64,000 bases of DNA, taken from contig NZ_JAOEIY010000001.1 in the NCBI RefSeq assembly GCF_025966695.1, positions 754,474 through 818,473 of the forward strand. The letters run 5' to 3'. This document shows, piece by piece, positions 8,246-17,871 of the stretch. The stretch's first letter is position 1. Each line of letters begins with the position of its first letter. The notes under the pieces are model-generated. The model did not search any database. It had not been told where the DNA came from and saw nothing but the letters and a program-made list of their open reading frames with translations. The position numbers and the translations under genes are program-made. The stretch is from Stutzerimonas sp. S1. GTDB lineage: Bacteria > Pseudomonadota > Gammaproteobacteria > Pseudomonadales > Pseudomonadaceae.

Positions 8246-11200
8246 ATGACCCCCCTGCGTCTGCCGACGCCACGGCGGATCTTCGGCCTCGGCAGCCTGC
8301 TGCTCGCCGTGCTGTTCGGCGCACTGGCACTCAACGACTATCTCGGTCGGGTCGCAGTCTGGCAGCTGGAGATTGCCAACCAGGGCCAGCTGCAGAGTCT
8401 CGCGCTGCAAAGTGCCCAACGCGGCCAGGAGCGCCAGGCGCAGATGCTCGCCGCCGCGCTGGGCAGCGATCCACGGCTGCTCGCCAGCATGCGTCAGATT
8501 GATCGCGAACTGCGCGCCGGCACACCGTGGGACGCGGCGACACTGACCCGGCTGCGGCAACAGCTGAGCGATACGCTGCAACCCGCCTGGCAGGCCATGC
8601 AGGCGCAACAGGGGCTGCAACTACAGCTGTTCTGGAGCGAAGCCGGCATCGGCGTGCTGCACATGCAGCAGCCCGACGCTTTCGGCGAGGCCCAGGCGGC
8701 CCGGCAGCCGCTGCTCGCGGCGGCATTGCGCGAAGGGCGGCCGCAGGCCGGGCTGGTCATCGATCAGCATGGTGCCAGCAGTCGTAGCATCGTGCCGCTG
8801 CGCTCCGGTGACGACGCCACCGGCGCAGTCATCGGCGCGCTGGAAGTCGGCTTCGGCAGTCTGCCCAAGCTGGACCAGCTAAGCGCACAACTGGGCGCCG
8901 GGCTGGCGCTGATCATCGACCGCAAGGCGCTGCCGGCCAGCACATCCGCACCGATCGGCGTGCAGCTGGGTCACGACAGCGACTGGCTGCTCACCGGGCA
9001 CTCGGCCACGCAGATCCTGCACTGGGCGCAGATGAACCAGCTGCCGACGCCGGCCAACGACACGGCGCAAGGTTTGCTGCAGGCGGACGGTCGGACCTTT
9101 CTGGTCAACCAGATTCCGCTGCACGATGCCCGCGAACAGCAGCAGGGTACGCCGCTGGCCGCCGCCCTGGCCTGGCGCGACATCAGTCCGCTGGTGCGCG
9201 AGCACGCCAACGTCGACCAGCGCCTGCTATTGAAGTGGGGCATCGCCTGGCTGATCGCCGAGCTCCTGCTGTGGCTGTTGGTCTACCTGCTGCAGCGCCG
9301 GCTGATCGTGCAGCGCCAGCACCAGTTGAGCCGCCAGCAACATGCACGTAGCCATCAGCGCATGCTCGAACGCGCGCAGAAGATCGCCAGCCTGCTGCCG
9401 GGCATGGTCTTTCAGCTCAAGCGCTACGCCGACGGCCGCCACGCCTTCCTCTATGTCAGCGAGGGTGCCCGGGCGCTGTATGGACAGAGCCCGGAGAACC
9501 TGATCGGCGATCCCCAGCTGGCCACGGCCGGTGTGCATCCGGACGACCTGCCGCGCCTGCGTAGCACGCTCACCCGGGCGATTCGCGAGGGCAAGGCGGC
9601 CACCGAATTCCGCCTCGAGCATCCGCAACGCGGCACGCTCTGGATCGAGGGCCGCGCCAGCGCCGAGAGCCTGGCCGATGGCGCCGTGCTCTGGCACGGC
9701 TTCGCCACCGAGATCACCGAACTCATGGCCGCCACTCGGGCGCTGCAACAGAGCGAGAGCCGCTACCGCGGCATGGTCGGCAACCTGCCTGGCGCGGTGT
9801 ATCGCTGCCGCAACGACGCCGAACGCCGCATGAGCTACCTGAGCGACGGCATCGAGCGACTCACCGGCTATCCAGCCAGCGACTTCATCGACAATCGCCT
9901 GCGCAGCTACCTCAGCCTGGTTCATCCGGATGACCTGCCGCGCGCGCGGCGCCCGGATGGCGCGGAGGTTTTCGAGCTCACCTACCGCATCCGCGACGCG
10001 CAGGGCCGCGGCCTCTGGCTACGCGAGCGCGGCCGCATGGTGCACGAGCAGGACGGCGCCGCCCAGTGGTGCGAGGGCTTCATCTGGGACGTCACCGCTC
10101 ATATGCGCGCCGAGCAGGACATGCAGGAACGCGAGCGCTACCTGAGCATGCTGATCGACAATGTGATCGACGCGATCATCATCATCGACGAACGCGGCAT
10201 CATCGAAACCTTCAACCACGCCGCCGAGCAGATCTTCGGCTACCGCGGCGAGGAGATCATCGGCCACAACCTTTCGCAGCTGATGCCCGAGCCGGATCGC
10301 TCCGCACATGACGGCTATCTCGCCCACTACGTGCGCAGCGGCCATTCCCGCGCCCTTGAGCAGAACCGCGAACTGGTGGCCCAGCGCCGCAATGGCGAGA
10401 CCTTCACCATCGAACTGCGCGTCTCGCAGATCATGCACCACGGTGAACGCAAGTTCATCGGCCTGGTCCGCGACATCACCGAGCGCAAGCGCATCGAACG
10501 AATGAAAAGCGAGCTGGTGTCGATCGTCAGCCACGAGCTGCGCACCCCGCTGACCTCCATCGCCGGCGCGCTCGGACTGATTACCGGCGGCGCCCTCGGT
10601 GGCGCGCCGGCGCCCATGCAGCAGATGCTCGCCATCGCCCACCAGAACAGCCTGCGCCTGGGCCGGTTGATCGATGATCTGCTGGACATGGACAAGCTGG
10701 TCGCCGGCAAGATGGCCTTCGACATGCGCATCCAGCACCTGCGTCCGCTGCTGGAGCAGGCCATCAGCAGCAACCAGGGCTACGCCGACCAGCAGCAGGT
10801 GCGCTTCGTCCTGCAGGCGGCGGCGGACCCGCTGGTGGAAGTGGACGACAGCCGGTTGCAGCAGGTGCTGGCCAATCTGTTGGTCAACGCGATCAAATTC
10901 TCCCCGGTGGGCGGGATCGTCGAGCTTGCCAGCGAGCAGCGCGGCGATTGGGTGCGGGTCAGCGTGCGCGATCAGGGTCCCGGCGTACCGGAAGAATTCC
11001 GCTCGCGGATCTTCGAGAAGTTCTCCCAGGCCGACTCGTCCGACACCCGGCAGAAGGGCGGCACCGGACTCGGCCTGGCCATCAGCAAGGAGCTGACCGA
11101 ACACATGCGCGGCCGCCTCGGCTTCGATTCCGTTCCCGGCCAAGGTGCCTGCTTCTGGTTCGAACTGCCCATCGCCGCGTCGGTCACGGCACCTTCGTGA
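8246..11200 (+). CDS. membrane-bound multi-PAS sensor histidine kinase
   Basis: A 984-aa protein (start 8246). It has an N-terminal membrane helix (GLGSLLLAVLFGALAL), about 300 residues of periplasmic sensor probably of the Cache type, and a second helix (WLIAELLLWLLVYLL). Three PAS domains follow (ending ATEITELM, WDVTAHMRAEQD and VRDITERKRIERM), then HisKA with the phospho-acceptor H763 in VSIVSHELRTPLTS, and HATPase_c with N-box LANLLVNAIKFSP and G-box GTGLGLAISKEL. There is no attached receiver; a free one follows at 11250. First gene of a five-gene signalling operon. The ligand is unknown. Confidence 0.87.
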   Translation: MTPLRLPTPRRIFGLGSLLLAVLFGALALNDYLGRVAVWQLEIANQGQLQSLALQSAQRGQERQAQMLAAALGSDPRLLASMRQIDRELRAGTPWDAATLTRLRQQLSDTLQPAWQAMQAQQGLQLQLFWSEAGIGVLHMQQPDAFGEAQAARQPLLAAALREGRPQAGLVIDQHGASSRSIVPLRSGDDATGAVIGALEVGFGSLPKLDQLSAQLGAGLALIIDRKALPASTSAPIGVQLGHDSDWLLTGHSATQILHWAQMNQLPTPANDTAQGLLQADGRTFLVNQIPLHDAREQQQGTPLAAALAWRDISPLVREHANVDQRLLLKWGIAWLIAELLLWLLVYLLQRRLIVQRQHQLSRQQHARSHQRMLERAQKIASLLPGMVFQLKRYADGRHAFLYVSEGARALYGQSPENLIGDPQLATAGVHPDDLPRLRSTLTRAIREGKAATEFRLEHPQRGTLWIEGRASAESLADGAVLWHGFATEITELMAATRALQQSESRYRGMVGNLPGAVYRCRNDAERRMSYLSDGIERLTGYPASDFIDNRLRSYLSLVHPDDLPRARRPDGAEVFELTYRIRDAQGRGLWLRERGRMVHEQDGAAQWCEGFIWDVTAHMRAEQDMQERERYLSMLIDNVIDAIIIIDERGIIETFNHAAEQIFGYRGEEIIGHNLSQLMPEPDRSAHDGYLAHYVRSGHSRALEQNRELVAQRRNGETFTIELRVSQIMHHGERKFIGLVRDITERKRIERMKSELVSIVSHELRTPLTSIAGALGLITGGALGGAPAPMQQMLAIAHQNSLRLGRLIDDLLDMDKLVAGKMAFDMRIQHLRPLLEQAISSNQGYADQQQVRFVLQAAADPLVEVDDSRLQQVLANLLVNAIKFSPVGGIVELASEQRGDWVRVSVRDQGPGVPEEFRSRIFEKFSQADSSDTRQKGGTGLGLAISKELTEHMRGRLGFDSVPGQGACFWFELPIAASVTAPS

Positions 11201-11249
11201 GCGGCAACGGCCTAACCCTGATCCCTACCGCACAATCGGAGAACAGTGC

Positions 11250-11636
11250 ATGAGCGAACTGCGACGTATCCTGCACGTCGAGGACGATCCGTCGATTCAG
11301 GCCGTTACCAAGCTGGCCCTCGAAGCGGTCGGCGGGTATCAAGTGTTATCGTGCACGTCGGGCGCCGAGGCTCTGGAGAAGGTCGAAGCCTTCGCGCCCG
11401 ATTTCGTTCTGCTGGACGTGATGATGCCGGGCATGGACGGTCCCGAGACCCTGATCCGCCTGCGCGAGCGCATCGACCTGGCGCAGGTACCAGTCGCCTT
11501 CATGACCGCCAAAGTGCAGCCACGCGAGGTCGAGCAGTTGCTCAGCCTCGGGGCCCGCGACGTCATCATCAAGCCGTTCGATCCGATGCGGCTGGCCGAA
11601 CAGATTCGCAGCATCTGGGCCGCTGGCCGATACTAA
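11250..11636 (+). CDS. single-domain response regulator (CheY-like)
   Basis: A 128-aa stand-alone receiver. The acidic pocket is HVEDDPS, the phospho-acceptor is D56 in FVLLDVMMPGMDG, the conserved Thr/Ala is in FMTAKV, and the Lys is in IIKPFDP. It has no output domain, so it must act by protein interaction or as a phosphate shuttle. It lies 49 bp after the kinase at 8246 and is closely similar to the receiver at 14106, which follows the second kinase. I infer a kinase-receiver pair that was duplicated. Confidence 0.88.
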   Translation: MSELRRILHVEDDPSIQAVTKLALEAVGGYQVLSCTSGAEALEKVEAFAPDFVLLDVMMPGMDGPETLIRLRERIDLAQVPVAFMTAKVQPREVEQLLSLGARDVIIKPFDPMRLAEQIRSIWAAGRY

Positions 11637-11676
11637 GAGGACTCGCCGCATTACCCGCGAGCCGTTCCAAGCAACC

Positions 11677-14109
11677 ATGCAGGCTTTCATGCAGTCATCG
11701 CAACCGAGCCCGGCGCCCGCGCCGGCCCCTTCCGCACCTCGCGAACTGTCGCGCCTGGCGGCGCTGCTGCGCTACGAGATCCTCGATACGCCCGAGGAAG
11801 TGGAATTCGATGACTTCACCGCCCTCGCCGCGCGCTTCTGCGACACTCCCATCGCGCTGATCTCGCTGGTCGACGATCGCCGCCAGTGGTTCAAGAGCCG
11901 CGTGGGCCTGAGCGTCAGCGAAACTCCGCGCGACATCTCCTTCTGCGCGCACACCATCGCCGGCAGCGGCATCTTCGAAGTCTCCGACGCGCAGCAGGAT
12001 CCGCGCTTCTGCGACAACCCGCTGGTCACCGGCGAACCGCATATCCGCTTCTATGCCGGCGCGCCGCTGAGCACTCCGGACGGCTATCGCCTGGGCACGC
12101 TCTGCGTCATCGACCGCGAGCCGCGCCAGCTCAGCGACGAGCAGCGCGACACACTGGAGCGCCTGAGCCGGCAGGTCATGCGCCTGTTCGAGGAGCGCCT
12201 GCTGGCGCACCGACACGCTGAACAGGCCGCGCTGCAACAGGCGATTCTCGACAGCACGACCACGGCGGTGCTGGTCACCGACCGCGAAGGCCAGATCGTC
12301 AGCCTCAATCCCACCGCCGAACGGCTGCTCGGCTTCGCCCCGCAGGAGTTGCTCGGCCAGCCACTGACCACCGCGTTATTCGATAAGCGCGCCTTGCAGC
12401 AGCATGCCGCCGCCCTCGAAGCCGAACTGGGCGGGCCACTGGAGTCCGACTTCGCGGTGCTCACCACGCCCCTGCGCAACTGTCGCCGGGAAATGTCGCG
12501 CTGGCACCTGCGCCACCGCAACGGCGGCGAGGTGCCGGTACTGATCAACGTCGCGCCGATCCGCGACGAGCGCGAGGCACTGCGCGGCTACCTGGTCAGC
12601 GCCTACGACTTGGCATACCAGGAACAGCTGCGCCTGCGCCTGCAGCAGATCGCCGCGCAGGTTCCGGGCATGCTCTTCCAGTTCCAGTGGCGGCCCGCGG
12701 CACCGGGGCGCTTCTTCTACGTCAGCGAGGGCGTCGAGCAGATTTACGCGCTCACCCCGGCCCAGCTGACCACCAGCATCGCGCCGATCTTCGCGCGGGT
12801 GCATGCCGACGACCGCCGGCGCATGCTGGAAAGCATTCGCCAAGCCGCGGCCAGCCTGAGTACCTGGCACATCGAGCACCGCGTCGATCACCCGCACAAG
12901 GGGCTGATCTGGGTCGAAGCCCGCGCCACACCGCTGAGTCAACCGGACGGTTCGGTGCTCTGGCACGGCCTGGTCACCGACATCACCGAACGCAAGGCCG
13001 AGCAACTCGAGCTGGACAAGCAGCAGGAGATGAACCGCCGCCTGCTCGAGGCGCTGTCCGAGGCCGTCATCGCCTGCGATGCCGCCGGCAATCTGACCCT
13101 GTTCAACGAAAAAGCCAAGCAGTGGCACCATGCCGATGTCCTGCCGATTTCGCCGGCGCAGTGGAGCGAGCGCTACAAGCTGTGCCTGGCCGATGGCGTG
13201 ACGCCGATACCGGCCGAGCGGATTCCGCTGATGCGGGCACTGCACGGCGAGCACATCAGCAACGAGGAGATGGTGCTCAATGCCAGCGGCACCGCACGCC
13301 ACGTGCTGGTCAACGCCGACCCGCTGTTCACCTCCGACGGCAAGCCGATGGGCGCGGTGGCGGTGCTGCACGACATCACCGAGCGCAAGCGCATCGAGCG
13401 GCTGCAGCGCGAGTTCATCTCCACCGTCAGCCACGAACTGCGCACGCCACTGACCTCCATCACCGGCTCGCTGGCGCTGATCGGCTCCAACGTCATGGGC
13501 GCCGTTCCGGGCGAGATGCGCGAACTGCTGGATATCGCCTACCAGAACAGCCAGCGACTCGGCGCGCTGATCGACGATCTACTCGACATGGACAAATTGG
13601 CTGCCGGCAAGATGCGTTTCGATCTGCAGTCGCAGCCGCTGCACCCGTTGCTGCAGCAAGCTCTGCGCAGCAACCAGAGTTATGCCGAGCATCATGGCGT
13701 GCGCTATCGGCTGAGCCACAGCGAGCCCGTGCGGGTTCGCGTCGATGGCATGCGCCTGCATCAGGTGCTGAGCAACCTGTTGTCCAACGCGGCGAAGTTT
13801 TCCCCGCCTGGGGAAACCATCGACCTGCGTGCCGATCTGCGTGACGATCGGGTACGTGTCAGCGTCCGAGACCGAGGGCCGGGAATCGCCGAGAACTTCC
13901 GCGAGCGGGTGTTCCAGAAGTTCGCCCAGGCCGACTCCTCCGACAGCCGTCAGCAGGGTGGCACCGGCCTGGGCCTGGCAATCAGCAAGGAGCTGATCGA
14001 ACGCATGGGCGGGCGCATCGGCTTCGACTCCGTGCCCGGCCAAGGCGCCTGCTTCTGGTTCGAACTGCCTTGCGAGCGGCTCAACGCCGTCGATGGAAAC
14101 GACCGATGA
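11677..14109 (+). CDS. soluble GAF-PAS sensor histidine kinase
   Basis: An 810-aa cytoplasmic kinase with no membrane helix. The N-terminal GAF domain covers residues 25-180 (LRYEILDTPEEVEFDD, then TLCVIDREPRQLS). Three PAS modules follow, the second ending VTDITERKAEQLELDK and the third HDITERKRIERLQ. Next is HisKA with H586 in STVSHELRTPLTS, and HATPase_c (LSNLLSNAAKFSP, GTGLGLAISKEL). The kinase core is very like that of the kinase at 8246, including the ends of the G-box regions, so the two are paralogues with different sensory halves. It overlaps the next gene by 4 bp (ATGA). Confidence 0.87.
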   Translation: MQAFMQSSQPSPAPAPAPSAPRELSRLAALLRYEILDTPEEVEFDDFTALAARFCDTPIALISLVDDRRQWFKSRVGLSVSETPRDISFCAHTIAGSGIFEVSDAQQDPRFCDNPLVTGEPHIRFYAGAPLSTPDGYRLGTLCVIDREPRQLSDEQRDTLERLSRQVMRLFEERLLAHRHAEQAALQQAILDSTTTAVLVTDREGQIVSLNPTAERLLGFAPQELLGQPLTTALFDKRALQQHAAALEAELGGPLESDFAVLTTPLRNCRREMSRWHLRHRNGGEVPVLINVAPIRDEREALRGYLVSAYDLAYQEQLRLRLQQIAAQVPGMLFQFQWRPAAPGRFFYVSEGVEQIYALTPAQLTTSIAPIFARVHADDRRRMLESIRQAAASLSTWHIEHRVDHPHKGLIWVEARATPLSQPDGSVLWHGLVTDITERKAEQLELDKQQEMNRRLLEALSEAVIACDAAGNLTLFNEKAKQWHHADVLPISPAQWSERYKLCLADGVTPIPAERIPLMRALHGEHISNEEMVLNASGTARHVLVNADPLFTSDGKPMGAVAVLHDITERKRIERLQREFISTVSHELRTPLTSITGSLALIGSNVMGAVPGEMRELLDIAYQNSQRLGALIDDLLDMDKLAAGKMRFDLQSQPLHPLLQQALRSNQSYAEHHGVRYRLSHSEPVRVRVDGMRLHQVLSNLLSNAAKFSPPGETIDLRADLRDDRVRVSVRDRGPGIAENFRERVFQKFAQADSSDSRQQGGTGLGLAISKELIERMGGRIGFDSVPGQGACFWFELPCERLNAVDGNDR

Positions 14110-14492
14110 AACAGCTCAAGCGCATTCTGCATGTCGAGGACGTACCGTCGATCCAGGTGATCACCCGCATCGCCCTGGAGAAACTCGGCGGCTTCGAGGT
14201 GCTCAGCTGCCCCACCGGCCAGGCCGCGCTGGAGCAGGTCGAGGCTTTCGCCCCGCAGCTGATCCTGCTTGACGTCATGCTGCCGCAGATGGATGGCATC
14301 GAACTGTTGCGCCAGCTCGCCGAGCGCATCGACCTGAGCGAGGTGCCGGTGGTGTTCCTCACCGGCAACCTGCAACTGGACAACCGTGACGAACTGCAGC
14401 GGCTGGGCATGCGGGCGGTGCTGGGGAAACCCTTCGACCCGCTGCAACTGGCGAACCAGCTGCGCGAAATCTGGGAGGGCCGGGATGTCTGA
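14106..14492 (+). CDS. single-domain response regulator (CheY-like)
   Basis: A 128-aa receiver opening MKQLKRILHVEDVPSIQ, with phospho-acceptor D56 in ILLDVMLPQMDG, Thr in FLTGN and Lys in LGKPFDP. The start ATG at 14106 overlaps the stop of the kinase at 11677, and its own stop overlaps the start of the GGDEF protein at 14485, so the three are translationally coupled. One residue of the usual acidic pair is Val (EDV rather than EDD), a modest departure that may alter Mg binding. Confidence 0.87.
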   Translation: MKQLKRILHVEDVPSIQVITRIALEKLGGFEVLSCPTGQAALEQVEAFAPQLILLDVMLPQMDGIELLRQLAERIDLSEVPVVFLTGNLQLDNRDELQRLGMRAVLGKPFDPLQLANQLREIWEGRDV

Positions 14493-16137
14493 GCATTCGC
14501 TCACCGAGCTGCAGCGCCAGCTGCAGCTGCAGAACGAGCAATTTGCCGAACGCCTGCGCAGCGAGCTGCCGGTGCTCGCCGAGCTGGCCAGCGAACTGCA
14601 GCAGACCCGCGCGCCCGAGTCGCGGCGCCTGCTGGTGGTGAAGATCCGCGAGCGGTTGCACAAGCTGGCCGGGGCTGCCGGCACCTTCGGCTTCGCCCGC
14701 CTCGGCGAGCGCGCCCGCGTGCTCGAACAGCGTGCCAGTCGCTGGCTCGACAGCAGCAAGCCCAGCGTCCAGGCCGTCGCCGCCTTTGCCCGCGCCACGC
14801 GCCAGTTCGCCAGCGCGGTACCGCTCGACGAACACACCGGAACCAGCCAGGAACCTCACGAACTGCCGGACGAACTGCAACCGGGCTGCCGCATCTACCT
14901 GCTCGGCAGCGATGCCAAGGCCGGCGCAAGCGTGACGCAGACCTTGCGCAACTTCGGCTACGAGGCGCTGCTCTATGCCGACTTCAGCGCCCTGCAAGAG
15001 GCCATCGCGCAGCAGTTGCCCGATGCGCTGATCGTCGGCGTGCAACACGACGACGAACTTGCACCGATCGCCGCCCTGCAACAGCAGCTGGACACCCCGC
15101 TGCCGCTGCTGGTGATCCATGATCGCTTCGATTTCTCCAGCCAGCTCGCCGCCGTGCGCGCCGGCGCCCAGGGCTTCTTCTGCCGGCCGCTGGACATCAC
15201 CCAACTGGAAAACAGCTTGGAGCGCTGCCTCAACCGGCAACAGGGCGAACCGTACCGGGTGATGATCGTCGACGACGATGCCAGGCTGGCCGAACGCTAC
15301 GGTCTGGTGCTACGCAACTCGCAGATGCAGGTGCAAACCCTGTCCGAACCGCAGCGCGCGCTGGACATGATGCATGCCTTCAACCCCGAGGTGCTGGTAC
15401 TGGACGTGGACATGCCCGGCTGCAGCGGTCCGGAGCTGGCGCAGATGATCCGCCTGCATGACGAGTGGCTACGCGTGACGATCATCTACCTGTCCGCCGA
15501 GACCGACATCAACCGGCAGATGGCCGCCCTGCTCAAGGCCGGCGACGACTTCATCACCAAACCGATCAGCGACAGCGAGCTGATCGCCTCGGTGTATTCC
15601 CATGCCCAGCGCGCCCGATCGCTGAGCACCGCGCTCTCGCGTGACAGCCTGACCGGGCTGCTCAAGCACGCCGACATCAAGGACCAGCTGGCGCTCGAAG
15701 TACAGCGCGCCAGCCGCAGCAGCAAGCCGACCAGTGTGGTGATGCTCGACCTCGACCACTTCAAGCAGGTCAACGACCGCTACGGCCACGCCGCCGGTGA
15801 CAACGTGATTCGCGCCCTCGCCAACCTGCTGCGCCAGCGCCTGCGGCGGATCGACAGCCTGGGCCGCTATGGCGGCGAGGAGTTCGTCGCGGTGCTGCCC
15901 GAGTGTTCGGCCGAGGAAGCCCGGCGCATCTTCGACGAGATCCGCGAGCGCTTCGCCGCCCTGAGCTTCAACGGCTTCAACGCCAGCGATGCGCGCACCT
16001 TCAGCGTGTCGTTCAGTGCCGGTATCAGCGAAACGGACGGCAAGACGGCGCCCGGCGCGCTGCTCGATCATGCCGACCAGGCGCTCTACGTTGCCAAGCA
16101 CCACGGCCGCAACCGGGTACACCTGTACGTCGAATGA
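14485..16137 (+). CDS. Hpt - pseudo-receiver - receiver - GGDEF diguanylate cyclase
   Basis: A 550-aa protein. The N-terminal Hpt domain has H59 in RLHKLAGAAGTFGF. A first receiver-like fold (about residues 130-250) lacks the phospho-Asp, since ALIVGVQHDD replaces the usual LLDxxMP. A second receiver has acidic pocket IVDDDARL, D307 in LVLDVDMPGCSG and Lys in FITKPI. GGDEF follows with GGEEF at 463-467 and an RRID inhibitory site five residues earlier. It can therefore both relay phosphate (Hpt) and respond to it (REC), with c-di-GMP as output. The start at 14485 overlaps the previous gene by 8 bp. Confidence 0.87.
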   Translation: MSEHSLTELQRQLQLQNEQFAERLRSELPVLAELASELQQTRAPESRRLLVVKIRERLHKLAGAAGTFGFARLGERARVLEQRASRWLDSSKPSVQAVAAFARATRQFASAVPLDEHTGTSQEPHELPDELQPGCRIYLLGSDAKAGASVTQTLRNFGYEALLYADFSALQEAIAQQLPDALIVGVQHDDELAPIAALQQQLDTPLPLLVIHDRFDFSSQLAAVRAGAQGFFCRPLDITQLENSLERCLNRQQGEPYRVMIVDDDARLAERYGLVLRNSQMQVQTLSEPQRALDMMHAFNPEVLVLDVDMPGCSGPELAQMIRLHDEWLRVTIIYLSAETDINRQMAALLKAGDDFITKPISDSELIASVYSHAQRARSLSTALSRDSLTGLLKHADIKDQLALEVQRASRSSKPTSVVMLDLDHFKQVNDRYGHAAGDNVIRALANLLRQRLRRIDSLGRYGGEEFVAVLPECSAEEARRIFDEIRERFAALSFNGFNASDARTFSVSFSAGISETDGKTAPGALLDHADQALYVAKHHGRNRVHLYVE

Positions 16138-16176
16138 ACCGGGCAGGCGCCACGCTGGCGCCAGCGTGGCTGTCCG

Positions 16177-17670
16177 TCAGAGCTTGATCCAGGTCGCCTT
16201 CAGCTCGGTGTACTTGTCGAAGGCATGCAGCGACTTGTCGCGGCCGTTGCCGGACTGCTTGAAGCCGCCGAACGGTGCGGTCATGTCGCCGCCGTCATAC
16301 TGGTTGACCCATACGCTGCCGGCCCGCAGCGCCCGGGCGGTGCGGTGCGCCTTGGACAAGTCGGCAGTCCACACGGCAGCAGCCAGGCCGTAGGGCGTGT
16401 CGTTGGCGATGGCCACCGCTTCCTCGGCGCTGTCGAAGGTGATCACCGACAGCACCGGGCCGAAGATCTCCTCCTGGGCGATCTTCATCGCGTTGCTGAC
16501 GCCGTCGAAGATGGTCGGCTCGACGTACAGCCCGCCGGTTTCCTCGAGCGTACGCTGACCGCCGATCAGCACCTGCGCCCCCGCCGCGCGGCCGGCCTCG
16601 ATGTAGCCGAGCACGGTGTTGAGCTGCTGGGTGTCCACCAGCGCGCCGACATTGGTCGCCGGATCCAGCGGGTTGCCAGGCTTCCAGGCCTTGAGCGCCT
16701 CGACCACCAGCGGCAGGAAGCGCTCCTTGATCGAACGCTCCACCAGCAGCCGCGAGCCGGCGGTGCACACCTCGCCCTGGTTGAAGGCGATGGCGCCGGC
16801 CGCGGCCTGGGCCGCCGCCTGCAGGTCGGGCGCATCGGCGAAGACGATGTTCGGACTCTTGCCGCCGGCCTCCAGCCAGACGCGCTTCATGTTCGATTCG
16901 CCGGCATAGATCATCAGCTGCTTGGCCACCCGGGTGGAGCCGGTGAAGACCAGGGTATCGACATCCATGTGCAGCGCCAGCGCCTTGCCGACGGTATGGC
17001 CATAGCCCGGCAGCACATTCAGCACGCCGGCCGGGATGCCGGCGTCGATCGCCAGCTGGGCGATGCGGATCGCCGTCAGCGGCGACTTCTCGGACGGCTT
17101 GAGCACCACCGAGTTGCCGGTGGCCAGCGCCGGACCGAGCTTCCAGCACGCCATCATCAACGGGAAGTTCCACGGCACGATGGCCGCCACCACGCCGACC
17201 GGCTCGCGGGTAACCAGGCCGAGCTGGTCATGCGGCGTGGCCGCCACCTCGTCGTAGATCTTGTCGATCGCCTCGCCACTCCAGCGCAGCGCCCGCGCCG
17301 CGCCGGGGATGTCGACCGCCAGCGAATCGCCGATCGGCTTGCCCATGTCGAGGGTTTCCAGCAGCGCCAGCTCTTCGCGATTGGCTTCCAGCAGGTCGGC
17401 GAAGCGGATCAGCACTGCCTTGCGCTTGGCCGGTGCCAGCCGCGCCCACACCCCCGCCTCGAACGCCGCCCGCGCGCTGGCCACCGCACGCTCGGCATCG
17501 GCCTGCTCGCAACTGGCCACTTGCGCCAGCAGCCGCCCGTCGATCGGGCTCAGGCAGTCGAACTGGCCGCCGCCAGCCGCCGCGGTGTATTCGCCCTGGA
17601 TGAAGGCGCGACCTTCGATGCGCAGGTCACGGGCACGCTGTTGCCAGTCGGCGAGGGTCAGGGTGGTCAT
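16177..17670 (-). CDS. puuC: gamma-glutamyl-gamma-aminobutyraldehyde dehydrogenase
   Basis: A 497-aa NAD(P)-dependent aldehyde dehydrogenase, strongly like E. coli PuuC along its length. Motifs: AIVPWNFPLMMACWK, the catalytic Glu in WLEAGGKSPNIVF, the nucleophile Cys in FNQGEVCTAGSRL, and the C-terminal GGFKQSGNGRDKSLHA. It would oxidise gamma-glutamyl-aminobutyraldehyde to gamma-glutamyl-GABA, the substrate of SpuA at 458. It is divergent from the aminotransferase at 17872 and shares an AT-rich control region with it. It is separated from the spu/agu genes by the signalling operon. Other omega-aminoaldehydes are likely substrates too. Confidence 0.85.
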   Translation of the reverse strand: MTTLTLADWQQRARDLRIEGRAFIQGEYTAAAGGGQFDCLSPIDGRLLAQVASCEQADAERAVASARAAFEAGVWARLAPAKRKAVLIRFADLLEANREELALLETLDMGKPIGDSLAVDIPGAARALRWSGEAIDKIYDEVAATPHDQLGLVTREPVGVVAAIVPWNFPLMMACWKLGPALATGNSVVLKPSEKSPLTAIRIAQLAIDAGIPAGVLNVLPGYGHTVGKALALHMDVDTLVFTGSTRVAKQLMIYAGESNMKRVWLEAGGKSPNIVFADAPDLQAAAQAAAGAIAFNQGEVCTAGSRLLVERSIKERFLPLVVEALKAWKPGNPLDPATNVGALVDTQQLNTVLGYIEAGRAAGAQVLIGGQRTLEETGGLYVEPTIFDGVSNAMKIAQEEIFGPVLSVITFDSAEEAVAIANDTPYGLAAAVWTADLSKAHRTARALRAGSVWVNQYDGGDMTAPFGGFKQSGNGRDKSLHAFDKYTELKATWIKL

Positions 17671-17743
17671 GGAGCATCCTCTCGTAGGTCTTCGGCTGCG
17701 GGAAAAGGCACCCTAAACCAGCGGCGCAGGGCGTATCAATATT

Positions 17744-17796
17744 TTTTACGAACGCGGGCTTTTGAGCCTTGTTTTGTTCGTTTTATTAAACATAGA
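17744..17796. promoter_or_regulatory. AT-rich operator region between puuC and the aminotransferase
   Basis: ACGAAC at 17748-17753 and GTTCGT at about 17776-17781 form an inverted pair in an AT-rich island. On the plus strand TTGTTCGTTTTATTAAACAT resembles the motif at 1247; on the minus strand GTTCGTAAAAAATATT resembles it again. I infer a common repressor site controlling both divergent genes. Confidence 0.4.
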
Positions 17797-17871
17797 CTCG
17801 AGTGACGTTGTGCGCGCGGTTCCGCCGCACGCCAGCCAGCCGCCGAACCTGTCGCCCTGCCGGAGCCCATC

